A stretch of DNA of 64,000 nucleotides, from the NCBI GenBank assembly GCA_964537685.1, contig CAZICM010000003.1, forward strand, positions 248,001-312,000, written 5' to 3'. Positions 9,496 to 19,200 of this stretch are shown one piece after another (the stretch's first letter is position 1; each line of letters starts with the position of its first letter). This DNA comes from CAZICM01 sp964537685 (GTDB taxonomy: Bacteria; Myxococcota_A; Polyangia; Polyangiales; Polyangiaceae). The position numbers and the translations under genes were made by a program. Under the pieces are notes generated by a model. The model was not told where the DNA came from, ran no database searches, and saw only the letters and a program-made list of their open reading frames with translations.

Positions 9496-11763
9496 GTGGT
9501 GAAACCCGCCCAGGTTCTCCGTTCGCTGCTCGCGATCATGAAACGGCGCAGAAAGCTCATCGTGCGCGCTGCCGCGGGCGGAGTTGTTCTCACGGTGTTG
9601 GTGATCTTCGCCATCCCCTTGATTTCGGTCGAGATCGGAACGCGGAGGGCCATTCAATGCCTGGCCCGCTATCAAGCGCCTCATCCGCCTTCGGAGCGGC
9701 CTTCGTGTGAAGACCATATGCAGTGGTTTGTCCGGCCTTCGAGGATCTCGTGGACCCGCCACAATGCGACCTACCGCGCCGAAGAATTTTATGCGCGCAT
9801 GGCCTTCTTCGATTACCTGGATGCGTCCGTCGCAGTTCCCAATTCAGCGCGCCAAAAAGAGACGGCCAAGCGTCTGCTCGAAGTCGAGGGGATCGTTAAA
9901 AAAGGTTCGGCGCGCCATTCGATGGAAGACCTGGGGCCATCGGCCATCGGCGCGCCCAATCTGGGACGCGCGGCCCTATTGGTTTCAGATCAAACGACCT
10001 TGCTCACCGATTCCGAACGCTTTTCGGATTGGCATGTGCGGCTGCGCGTGCTTCACACGGCGCTCGCCCAAGGAAACGACGCCCTCGCATTCGATATCGC
10101 CAAGCGCTTTGCCGTTTGGGATCCATCCCATGAAGAGCTGCGGGCCGCAGTGGCCGCAATGCTGTGCATCGGCAATGAGCAAGCCCGGGGAATTGAACTC
10201 CTCAAGACCATGCAGGACGATCGCGCGGCGCGCCGGTATGCCGCGATGGCGCGCAATTGGGGAGACATTCGCGCGCTGATCGTCGCCTGCGCGGCGCGTA
10301 AAAATATCCAGCCACCGCCTGCGCCCGAATCGCCTCAAGCAGGGCAGGGCGATCGGGTCGAACTGCGCGCCGTGCTTCGTTTAAAGCTGCTCGCCGCATC
10401 CCAGCAAGCAGCGGCTCCCCCATGGCCCGATCTCTCGAAAGAGCGCGAAGAGAAAGCTGTTGAATGGGCTTCTGAACTCTTATCGCTGAGCCCCATCGAA
10501 CTGGGCACACGCCTTCCGCTGCTTGCCGCTGTCTTCACATCCAAGTTGGCGCCCAAGGCCGCCGATGCTGTGGACATGGCCAGGGTGCGCCCAGAAAATG
10601 GGGAAGCGCCGCTATTTCTGCGCACGGCGCTCAGCGCGGAAGACTGGCTGAGCTCACCGCATGGACTGAGGCCCGTGCTGTCCGCAACAACCTACGAACG
10701 CGCATCCGAAAAACTCCGCGCGCTCTCGGACGAAACAGAGCTCAGCGCAGATGCCGCCCAAACGCTTCGAACGGCGGCCGATGCGCTTGTTATCGAGGCG
10801 ATCAAAACGCTTGCGCTTTCAGGCCGTAAAGAACAAGCCCTCGCGCTTCTGCAAACGGAAGCGGTTCAACACGCTCTTGAACACGAAGGCGCGCTCGGCT
10901 TTGCCCGCTCGACCGTGCTTTATCTGTCGGGCGATCATCAAGACGCCCTCAACGAAATCGACGCCGCCCTTCAGCACTTCGCAAAACACGAAAACGACAG
11001 CGAACAACTATTTCAGCAAGCCTCGGCGCTCATCCAGCGGGCCGAACTTCTGGCCGCCCTCCGCCCACAAGAACAGAACGCCGAACAAGCCGGTCAAGCT
11101 CTTGCCCAAGCCGCGCTGATCGCCGATGAACACGCTGCCAAAACCGAAAGTCCTTGGCTCGACGCCCGCGCCCGCTGGCTACGCCTCGCTTTGGTCCGCG
11201 CCCCTCATGGACAACCGCTCCGCCCTTCTTCCGAAGTAGATTTAGCCCATAACGAACCTTCGGGACGATGGCCTTGGGTCGGTGACATTCCGCTATGGAA
11301 AAAAGCCCCGCCCCAAAGCGTGCCTTCAGAATTGCTTGCCCAGTTGCCGGCCCCGATGCCTCAAGAAAGCTCGCTCGCCGAGCCATGGCAAGGCGCGCTA
11401 ATCCGGCTGCTTGCGCGCTATCACGAAGCCATTTCGGCATCGCCCGAACAAAGACTGGCTCAGCGCTATCAACTGCTTTTCCGGCGCGGCGATAGCATGC
11501 CCGAACCGCTGGCCGAACTCTCCTTGGCGACCGAACTGTTGGCAGGCACCAACGGCGATATCGAAGTGTGGCTGAACACCTATATGGCTCGCGCCGCCGG
11601 CCCACATTCTCATCGCAAAAACGCCTGGATCCGATGGCACGCCGCCCGCTGGCGGGGCGACAGCGAACGCGCCGAATCGTGGAAAAAGATATACACGCGC
11701 CTTCAAAGCCTCGCCTTTGACGACCCATCCACCGCAGAGCTCGCCGCTTTTCTCGATCTGTGA
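9496..11763 (+). CDS. Large membrane-anchored helical-repeat protein, function unknown
   Basis: 755 residues from GTG 9496, or 741 from ATG 9538. ATG 9538 gives a clean basic start (MKRRRKLIV) directly before the membrane segment AAAGGVVLTVLVIFAIPLI and may be the true start. The rest is Ala/Leu/Glu-rich, almost wholly helical, with TPR-like stretches (ALALLQTEAVQHALEHEG, DHQDALNEIDAALQHFAKHE), so it is probably a periplasmic repeat scaffold. No catalytic motif was recognised. It follows the metal transporter by about 30 bp and may be co-transcribed with it. Beyond a protein-interaction role nothing firm can be said. Confidence 0.7.
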   Translation: MVKPAQVLRSLLAIMKRRRKLIVRAAAGGVVLTVLVIFAIPLISVEIGTRRAIQCLARYQAPHPPSERPSCEDHMQWFVRPSRISWTRHNATYRAEEFYARMAFFDYLDASVAVPNSARQKETAKRLLEVEGIVKKGSARHSMEDLGPSAIGAPNLGRAALLVSDQTTLLTDSERFSDWHVRLRVLHTALAQGNDALAFDIAKRFAVWDPSHEELRAAVAAMLCIGNEQARGIELLKTMQDDRAARRYAAMARNWGDIRALIVACAARKNIQPPPAPESPQAGQGDRVELRAVLRLKLLAASQQAAAPPWPDLSKEREEKAVEWASELLSLSPIELGTRLPLLAAVFTSKLAPKAADAVDMARVRPENGEAPLFLRTALSAEDWLSSPHGLRPVLSATTYERASEKLRALSDETELSADAAQTLRTAADALVIEAIKTLALSGRKEQALALLQTEAVQHALEHEGALGFARSTVLYLSGDHQDALNEIDAALQHFAKHENDSEQLFQQASALIQRAELLAALRPQEQNAEQAGQALAQAALIADEHAAKTESPWLDARARWLRLALVRAPHGQPLRPSSEVDLAHNEPSGRWPWVGDIPLWKKAPPQSVPSELLAQLPAPMPQESSLAEPWQGALIRLLARYHEAISASPEQRLAQRYQLLFRRGDSMPEPLAELSLATELLAGTNGDIEVWLNTYMARAAGPHSHRKNAWIRWHAARWRGDSERAESWKKIYTRLQSLAFDDPSTAELAAFLDL

Positions 11764-11794
11764 ACGGCCAAAGACATGCTAATGCGCATGCCCT

Positions 11795-12346
11795 ATGCGT
11801 TACGCCCCCTCGCTCACTGCCGGCGCTTTCATTTCGATGATATTGGCCACCAATCTGGATCAGGCATCGGCCTTTGAAGGCCAAGCCCGGATAGGCATTG
11901 GCCTTGGGCATTCCTATTTCAGCGCGCCCGACCTCACCACCCATGGCTTTGCGGGCGGCATTCACGGAATCCTTGGGGTCGACGATACCCAAGCGCTCAC
12001 GGCTGAATTCAATGCCGGATATCATCCCGTCACAGGTGTATTGACCTTAAGCGGAGGGATTGGCGGCTTTTATTTTCTCGATTACTTCCAAGCGGTGCCC
12101 TATTTCGGCATGATCACCGAAATGACGGCCGCGCAGCGTCTCAATGGAGGATGCGATATCCCCGATGGCCCGGCGTGCACCACCTCTGGAATAGGTTTTT
12201 CCATTCCAGTCGGCGTGGATTATATGCTCTCGAGGCAATTTGTCGTGGGAGTTCAAGGCCGCTATCATTTAATGGCCCTGGGCGGAGCGGACGCGTATCA
12301 AATGTTTACAACGATGGTCCGCGCGGAATTTATGTTTCCCTATTAA
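11795..12346 (+). CDS. Small exported beta-barrel-like outer-membrane protein
   Basis: 183 residues. A signal peptide (SLTAGAFISMILATNLDQASA) is followed by repeated amphipathic Gly/aromatic strands such as QARIGIGLGHSYF, GGIGGFYFLDYF and VGVQGRYHLMALGG. The protein ends in AEFMFPY, so the C-terminal residue is aromatic as in BAM-inserted barrels. A loop holds two cysteines (NGGCDIPDGPACTT). The length suits an 8-stranded barrel. It is transcribed in the same direction as the preceding gene and converges with the next. Function unknown. Confidence 0.72.
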   Translation: MRYAPSLTAGAFISMILATNLDQASAFEGQARIGIGLGHSYFSAPDLTTHGFAGGIHGILGVDDTQALTAEFNAGYHPVTGVLTLSGGIGGFYFLDYFQAVPYFGMITEMTAAQRLNGGCDIPDGPACTTSGIGFSIPVGVDYMLSRQFVVGVQGRYHLMALGGADAYQMFTTMVRAEFMFPY

Positions 12347-13540
12347 TTAGGGACACATTAATTCATTGGGCATCCCCGCGTTGCAATCCTCGCTCGCGGG
12401 GCTGTAATCGGTGCATTTATTCTGAGCCTGCAAACCCCAGGTACAGAAGTTAATATAGTGCATACCGCTGATTGAATTGAATGAGAAATTACCCATCATC
12501 GGAGGCGTAAATACCGGCCCCGCATGACAAGGCTGGGTCTTCGCCAAAAATCCAATATAATAGGGTTTATCACCAATAGCCAAGTTACTGCCCGAAAGGA
12601 TGACCTCTCCAAAACCATTGGTCACGGAAGGAGTCATTCCATTCATCTGCATCACCGCCTCCACCGGCCCTTGCACAGCCACCCGAACGCTGGCCCACAT
12701 CTTATGGAAATCGGCCGTATCCGGCGTCGCCGCCCTCAGCTTGGCGACATCGGCCATATCCGTAAACACATGCGCAAGCGGCAATGGCAGCTTGTTCCCT
12801 GTCTTCTCCACCAAACAGGCATTCGATACCTGCCTCTGCGGAATCTTATTTCCTGTCGGATTGTCCGTCATATCATTCATGCCGTCATTGCATTGATTGA
12901 GCAGGAATTCCGTTACAATGCCAATCACATTCAGCTCGTCCCCCGGCATAACATCGTCCGGAATGGCGCTGCCCGTGGGCTCGACCGTAAGCACGGGACA
13001 AAAGGATTTGCCTGTCATTGGATCGACTTTGGCATCCGTTCCGTAGCTCAATACCAGGGCGCCCGAATAGGCCGTCGCCTCCTTGCCCGATACTTCAGGC
13101 GCGGCCACAAACACGCCCCATAGACAGCTTCCCGTCGCATTGCTCTTCGAAACAAGCCAAGGCTGGCTGGTTGCGATAACGCCCGTAAGCTTGACCGCGG
13201 GCTTTGCCGCTGGATCGACCGGCATGGATGCCGGATCGCCCGCAACTTGTTGCACCGTTGCCGCCTTACCGTCACATGTAGGCGCGGAACCTCCCGAGCC
13301 TCCAGTTCCACCACCCGCGCCGCCCGTCGACGACGAGGCACCACCATCACCTCCAGCTCCTCCCGCGCCGCCCATCCCGGACGACGTGGTAGACGTGCTT
13401 GTCGTCGAGCTTCCCCCATTGCCCCCCGATCCACTGGACGTGGTATCAGCCCGGCATCCCTCGGCGGCCAACAACCCAAACATTCCCATCGCAGCAAGCG
13501 TTCCCACGCTTCCAAGCATCCAACGACCATTCCGCATCAT
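12347..13540 (-). CDS. Exported lipoprotein-like protein with Gly/Ser/Thr-rich linker
   Basis: ATG 13540 is chosen because a GGAGG lies six bases upstream. The N-terminus MMRNGRWMLGSVGTLAAMG leads to FGLLAAEGCR, a poor but possible lipobox Cys. About 60 residues of Gly/Ser/Thr repeats follow, typical of surface lipoproteins in Polyangiales. The remaining ~300 residues contain paired cysteines (CLWGVF, CPVLT, CNDGMND, CTDYSPASEDC) and short beta-like stretches such as VMPGDELNVIGIV. No domain was recognised with certainty; the DELNVIG/GxV pattern recalls OB-like folds, but that is a guess. Probably extracytoplasmic. Confidence 0.72.
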   Translation of the reverse strand: MMRNGRWMLGSVGTLAAMGMFGLLAAEGCRADTTSSGSGGNGGSSTTSTSTTSSGMGGAGGAGGDGGASSSTGGAGGGTGGSGGSAPTCDGKAATVQQVAGDPASMPVDPAAKPAVKLTGVIATSQPWLVSKSNATGSCLWGVFVAAPEVSGKEATAYSGALVLSYGTDAKVDPMTGKSFCPVLTVEPTGSAIPDDVMPGDELNVIGIVTEFLLNQCNDGMNDMTDNPTGNKIPQRQVSNACLVEKTGNKLPLPLAHVFTDMADVAKLRAATPDTADFHKMWASVRVAVQGPVEAVMQMNGMTPSVTNGFGEVILSGSNLAIGDKPYYIGFLAKTQPCHAGPVFTPPMMGNFSFNSISGMHYINFCTWGLQAQNKCTDYSPASEDCNAGMPNELMCP

Positions 13541-13706
13541 CGCGCACCTCCGCGTAAACACGCGCCAAAGAAAGTGAACAACAGCGCGGATCAGCATCGA
13601 ACGCGATTGTCCGCGCACCTTCGTCTATGCTTACGCCAAAATGTGCGGGATGCAATCGCTGAGCATGGGTCGCATGTACGCTTGCAAAGCAACAATAAAG
13701 GAGATG

Positions 13707-14315
13707 TTATGGACAGCGGGGCGCGATATACTCACCGCTTGGATCGACCGCGAAACCAGTCGGCTGCATGTTTAGCTTTACATGAACCTCCTGAGAAGAA
13801 ATCGAAATAATTTCCAAGGTGCCGGGGCTGAGGGTGCCACCTCCCATCGCGCAATCTCCCGGTGCAGGAGAATAGGGCTCGCCAGATTCGCTCAGGATGC
13901 TATACATCGCAATGGGGGAATTTTGAAGATCGTAGACACCGGGTTGCTGAACAGCCGTTGGAATACCGATGCTCAGACTCCAATGCTCGCCGCAAGGCAG
14001 CTCAACCGTGGGGGAATCGCAAGAAACACCCATATCAGAAATTCTAACAAAGAGATCGTTAGGATCGAGAGGCTGACCGCCCGAGCTTGTCGTTGTCCCA
14101 GAAGAGGTACCGCCGTTTTGCTGCCAATACTGGTCCCAAAGAACATCCATCTCGGCGCGGGTATTGGCGAGAGCGGGGGAGAGCATAGCATTGCCGCCGC
14201 CGCTACCCCCGGTGCCATTACCACCCGAAGAGCCGCCGCCATTCGTCACCGTACCGCCACAAGCCACTGCCAACATCATGAGAGGAAGAGAGAGATATCG
14301 AAGTGTGTTTCGCAT
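13707..14315 (-). CDS. Lipoprotein, function unknown
   Basis: 202 residues. The signal peptide RYLSLPLMMLAVACGG has a clean lipobox (LAVAC), so the mature protein would begin at Cys19. A Gly/Ser/Asn-rich linker is followed by a roughly 160-residue domain with four cysteines (SCDSPTVELPCGEHW, GDCAMGGG, PRCP). No catalytic motif was recognised. It lies 166 bp upstream of the previous lipoprotein in the same direction, so the two may be functionally linked, but the gap argues for a separate promoter. Confidence 0.75.
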   Translation of the reverse strand: MRNTLRYLSLPLMMLAVACGGTVTNGGGSSGGNGTGGSGGGNAMLSPALANTRAEMDVLWDQYWQQNGGTSSGTTTSSGGQPLDPNDLFVRISDMGVSCDSPTVELPCGEHWSLSIGIPTAVQQPGVYDLQNSPIAMYSILSESGEPYSPAPGDCAMGGGTLSPGTLEIISISSQEVHVKLNMQPTGFAVDPSGEYIAPRCP

Positions 14316-14400
14316 GCGGGGCGAGTAAGCAGAAGCTATGCCAATGAAATAACAAGGCTTTTTTCAAGGCTAGATCTCTAGTGAAGGAGTGCAGTGTGCC

Positions 14401-14976
14401 ATGGTGACACCGGAGAAGTGTGCCATTTGTATCGAAACGCCACGCCTGTGGCTTATGGCTCAAACCCTCGAACATATCGAAGCCGAGCTTCAGGGCCCAT
14501 CCGCTTTGGAACAAGCCCTCGGTGCAGCCCTTTCACCCGCTTGGCCTCCAGGCGAATACGATCGCGATGCCCTCTTGTTTTTTCACGCTCGACTCAAGGA
14601 GGCATCCCCCGCAGACGCCGGATGGTTTGGTTATTACGCCATCGCCAAAGGACCCCTCTTTCCCGTGCCCACCGTCATTGGAAGCGGAGGCTTTACGGGA
14701 CCTCCCGATACCGATGGCCGGGTTGAGATTGGATATTCCTTGGTCCCAGAGGCACGGGGGCATGGTTTAGCCACCGAAATGGTGCAAAGTTTAATCAACC
14801 ATGCCTTTAAACGAGGCGCAACAAGCCTGATTGCTCATACAACCCCCGAAAACCGGGCTTCCATCGGCGTGCTTTTACGCTGCGGTTTTCAAGAGGATGG
14901 AGCGGGAGACGAAGATGGGTCTGTTCGTTATATTATTTTCCCCCACCCAAACCAAAACCATCGTGAAGCGCCCTAA
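14401..14976 (+). CDS. GNAT-family N-acetyltransferase (RimJ/RimL-like)
   Basis: The core shows VEIGYSLVPEARGHGLATEM, the GNAT motif A region with the acetyl-CoA pyrophosphate loop RGHGLA. SLIAHTTPENRASIGVLLRC matches motif B of the RimJ/RimL-like branch (N-R-A-S...L...GF). The ETPRLWL start is also typical of this branch. It should transfer acetyl from acetyl-CoA to an amine; the acceptor is unknown. ATG 14401 is preferred, with AAGGAG eleven bases upstream; an in-frame GTG at 14389 is possible. The last 44 bases overlap the convergent lysC. Confidence 0.87.
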   Translation: MVTPEKCAICIETPRLWLMAQTLEHIEAELQGPSALEQALGAALSPAWPPGEYDRDALLFFHARLKEASPADAGWFGYYAIAKGPLFPVPTVIGSGGFTGPPDTDGRVEIGYSLVPEARGHGLATEMVQSLINHAFKRGATSLIAHTTPENRASIGVLLRCGFQEDGAGDEDGSVRYIIFPHPNQNHREAP

Positions 14977-16171
14977 CGGCCAGCTCCGCATGCTTGCTTG
15001 CCACCAAACAGGATATCTTAATTTCGCTTGTCGAAATCGCTTGAATATTGATTCCCTCACGCGACAAAAGCTCAAACATCTTCGCCGCCACGCCCGCATG
15101 CGAGCGCATGCCCAAGCCTACAATCGATACTTTGGTAATGTCTTCATCGTAGCGAACTTCATCGGCCCCAAATTGAGCAAATAAACCGTTCACCACTCCC
15201 TTCGCTCTCGCTAAATCCGCCTTCGCCACCGTAAACGTTACATCGGTGCGCGGGGGAGCATCTTCACTCGCAGGACGGCTGGGACTTTGGATGATCATGT
15301 CTACCGAAATATTTTCCTTCGACAATGCCCCAAACAGCGCCGCCACAATGCCGGGCTTATCCATGACCCCCACCAACATCACCCGGGCCTCGCCCTTGTC
15401 GTAGGCCACGCCCCGCACCGTCACGCTCTCCAGCGACTCTTCCTCACCTATCACCCATGTGCCCGGGGTATCGTTAAATGATGAACGCACATGAACCGGA
15501 ACTCCATATTTCATCGCCAACTCCACACTCCGAATCTGAAGCACCTTCGCCCCCAGCGAGGCCAGCTCCAGCATTTCTTCATAGCTTATCCGCTCTATCT
15601 TCCTCGCCGACTCGCATATGTTCGGGTCGGTTGTGTAGACCCCATCCACATCGGTGTAGATCTCACATACATCCGCCCCAATTGCCGCCGCCACCGCCAC
15701 CGCGCTGGTATCGCTGCCTCCACGGCCCAAGGTCGTGATATTTCCTTCTTCATCCACGCCCTGAAATCCAGCCACGACGCAAATTAGCCCGTCCCTCAGC
15801 GCCTCGGATAATTTTCCCGCGTCAATCGCCTTGATCCGGGCCTTGGTATAGGCGCTGTCTGTCAGCACCTTTAATTGATGACCCAAAAAACTTCGGGCCT
15901 TCCCGCCCTGCTCCACAATCGCAATGGCCGTAAGCGCCGCCGATACCTGCTCGCCCGTCGCCGCCAATGCATCCATTTCACGGCGATCGGGCAGCCTCGA
16001 AATATCATGAGCGAGCTTTAGCAAACGATTGGTCTCGCCTGCCATCGCGCTCACAATCAAGACGACATCATGACCAGCCGCCTGCGTGTGCAGGGCCCGC
16101 TTTGCAACTTGCATCATCCGATCGACAGAACCGACCGATGTGCCACCAAACTTTTGAACAATCAATGCCAC
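14933..16171 (-). CDS. lysC: Aspartate kinase
   Basis: Aspartokinase phosphorylates L-aspartate, the first step towards Lys, Met, Thr and diaminopimelate. The N-terminus ALIVQKFGGTSVGS is the KFGGTSV nucleotide-binding signature. TTLGRGGSDTSAVAVA and EIYTDVDGVYTTDPN are the conserved substrate and ATP blocks. Two tandem ACT domains occupy about residues 265-405 (LVGVMDKPGIVAALF and VSIVGLGMRSHAGVAAKMF), the expected allosteric part. At 412 residues it is a monofunctional enzyme. Its 3' end overlaps the convergent acetyltransferase gene by 44 bp. Confidence 0.95.
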   Translation of the reverse strand: MALIVQKFGGTSVGSVDRMMQVAKRALHTQAAGHDVVLIVSAMAGETNRLLKLAHDISRLPDRREMDALAATGEQVSAALTAIAIVEQGGKARSFLGHQLKVLTDSAYTKARIKAIDAGKLSEALRDGLICVVAGFQGVDEEGNITTLGRGGSDTSAVAVAAAIGADVCEIYTDVDGVYTTDPNICESARKIERISYEEMLELASLGAKVLQIRSVELAMKYGVPVHVRSSFNDTPGTWVIGEEESLESVTVRGVAYDKGEARVMLVGVMDKPGIVAALFGALSKENISVDMIIQSPSRPASEDAPPRTDVTFTVAKADLARAKGVVNGLFAQFGADEVRYDEDITKVSIVGLGMRSHAGVAAKMFELLSREGINIQAISTSEIKISCLVASKHAELAVRALHDGFGLGGGK

Positions 16172-16226
16172 GGTGCGGCATGCCGCCTAATCAAGCGGCC
16201 GTGAGAGGTCAATAGAGAATTTGGTT

Positions 16227-19200
16227 TTATGCGTTTCCAAGCCTTTTAATAGCCAATATCAAGTCTTCTCCATCGACGGAAAAGCTTTTGGATTCTGCCC
16301 CTTCCAAACGGGCAAGCGCACCCTCGCCGATATTCACCCGAAGGGCCAGCGCTTCTTGAATCAGCGCGCTCTTCGAACCTTCCGCAACGCGGCATACCCG
16401 CTCCGAACCTTCCACCGCAAGATTAACCCGCTCGGTAAAGCCTAAGCCCATCTCCTTGCGAACACCTTGAACCCTCGACAAAATCTCGCGGAATAAGCCT
16501 TCATCCCGAAGCTCATCCGTCAGCGTCGTGTGCAGCACAACCACGCCCGCCTTTCCGCCCGCCGCCGCAAAGCCTTCGCTCGCGACAACCGCCACTTCAA
16601 TCTCTTCCGGCCCAAGCTCGACCGTCTCGCCCTCGAGCTCAATCGCCGCCTTGCCCTCCGCCGCCAGCGCCGCCCTCAGCGCCCCCGCATCCGCCTTCGC
16701 CAGCACTTGCTTTAACACCTGCACCTTCTTGCCAATCTTCGGCCCAAGCGCCCGGAAATTCGGCTTGAGCACATAACGCACGGCCCCGCCTTCCTCGCCC
16801 GACTTTAAAAAGCGCACTTCATGCACATTCAGCTCGTCCGCAATCAAATCCGAATACACCGAAAGCGCCTTTGCAAATGCCTCGCTCGGCATCACCACAT
16901 CCACGCGCGAAAGAGGCTGCCGCACTTTTAGCTTTGCCGCCGTCCGCACCGAAAGCCCAAGCGATACCAGCTCGCGAATCGCCCGCATTTCAGCCGCCAG
17001 CGCTTCATCGATGACGCCCTCCGGCACCTCGGGATACGCCGCCAGATGAACGCTTTCCGGCTGTGAAACAGGCCAAGGCCCGCACACCAGATTCCGGTAC
17101 ATCTCCTCGGCGAAAAATGGCGTAAAAGGCGCAATCAACTTCGCCAGCGTGACCAGCACTTCGTACAGCGTGAAATAAGCATCGCGCTTGTCGCCATAAC
17201 CGCTCTGCGAAGGCTCCGCCGGCTGCACATCATCGTGATGCGTCGACGCTTCATCCCAGCGCGCCCCCGTCACAGGCGCCCAAAAACGGGAACGGCTCCT
17301 GCGCACATACCAATTCGACAGCGCATCGACCATATCCACCAATTGGCTCGCCGCATCAAACAGCCGATAATCATCCAAATGAGCCCTCACCTGCCGGACC
17401 GTGATCGCCAATTCCGACAAAATCCAGCGATCGAGCAGCGACCTCTCGCGCACCGGCCTATATCCCCAGCTTTGGCGCAGCGACGCCGGCGATACATCTG
17501 TGGCAAAGGCATTCTCATCGGCGGGTGAAAAGCCGTCGATCGTCGCGTAAATCACGAAGAACGAATAAACATTGCGCAATTTAATCGCGAACTCTTTTTG
17601 ATACGCCCGCACATTGGTCAGCGAATGGCGCGTATTGGTCCACGAAGGCGAAGACGCATAGAAAAACCAGCGGAATGCATCGGCACCCGGCGCGGGCGAG
17701 GCCGGATCTTCGATGTATACCCGCTGTTCCACGGGCAGCTTCAGCACATCATTGGGCATCACATCGTTGGCATTGGGATGCGCATCAAGCCCTAGCTTTT
17801 CCAGGTCTTCATCGGCAAGCACCACAATACGCCTGGGCATCCCCTTCACCGGCAATAACTCCATCGCCAAAGCCGCCTCTTGCCGATCGCCCCGGTACAA
17901 CAGCACCTTCGCCGAATCGCCCGAAAAATCGAGCCCCTCGTAGTCTTCCCGGGCAATCATCGCAAAACCCGGCCCTTTTGAAGGCATCTTGATATTGCCC
18001 TTCGTAAAATCGCCCGGCCGCGCGGCGGCAAACTCCATGCGCACCCGTTCAAAAATGACCTCGGGCGGCGTGTAATTCCCCTTCGATTTGCTTTCCTTCT
18101 TTCCTTCGCGATCGCACACATGCCCGAGCACCACACATGTTTTGTACGGATGCGGATACGCGCGCGTAAAGGCCAAACCCATACGCTTTTGGGTTTCCTC
18201 ATCGAAGACCAAGGTTGAAATCATCAACAGCGAATAAAACCAGCCCCGGGTCTGATCGATGGCCTCGCTGATAAAATCCGCTGGAAATGCCTGTTCAAAC
18301 AGCTCTTTCGAACCCGGCAGATGAGGATATCCCCACTGCGCGAAAGGCATGCAGCCCGAATCAAACCAGCAATCGATCACCTCGGAAACGCGGCGCATTT
18401 GAGCCCCGCATTCTGGACAAGGCAAAACGACTTGATCGATCCAAGGCTTGTGAGCGACAAGATGCGGAGACAGCTTTGGATCCGCCTTTTGCGCGGCCTT
18501 AAAGGCATCGAAGGCATTGGGATTCAGCGCTTCAATTTCGGCGACCGACGAAGGCGCAAGCAGATGCTGTTCATCGGCTTGACACACCCAGATATTGAGC
18601 GGCGTGCCCCAATAGCGCTCCCTCGACAGCGCCCAATCCACATTGTTTTGAAGGAAATCGCCAAAGCGGCCCGTCTTGATATGGTCGGGCAGCCAGTGGA
18701 TGGTTTTGTTGTTTTCAATGGCTTCGCCGATACGGCTTGTGGTGCGGATATACCAAGCCGGACGGGCAAATTGGATGAGCGGATCGCTGTCGGCGCGCCA
18801 GCAAAACGGATAGTCATGGCGATAGATCTCCGCATGAAGCAGCCGCCCGCGTTCCTTCAGTTCATGCGTCAAATCCTTATCGCAATCCTTCACCCATCTT
18901 CCCTGATAGGCCGGCAATACATCGCTAAAGGTTCCATCGGACAACACCGCACAAAACAGAGGCAACTGGCCATGCTGCCTTGCCAGCGAACGATGGGCCG
19001 AATGATCATCCTCGCCAAAAGCGGGCGCCACATGCACAATGCCCGTACCCGCATCGAGCGTCACGAAATTCGCTGCGATCACCGAATGAATAACGGGATG
19101 CGCCTTGGCCTGCTCTTCATAGATTGAAAAGGGCGGCGCATATTTCAGCCCGATCAGCGCATCACCCTTAGCGGTATGCAGCACGGACAGCGGCCTCTTT

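Noticed and set aside
11030..12025. 331-codon minus-strand frame opposite two genes
   Set aside because: Arg-rich antisense shadow of the helical-repeat gene and the small barrel gene; no signal, domain or ribosome-binding site.
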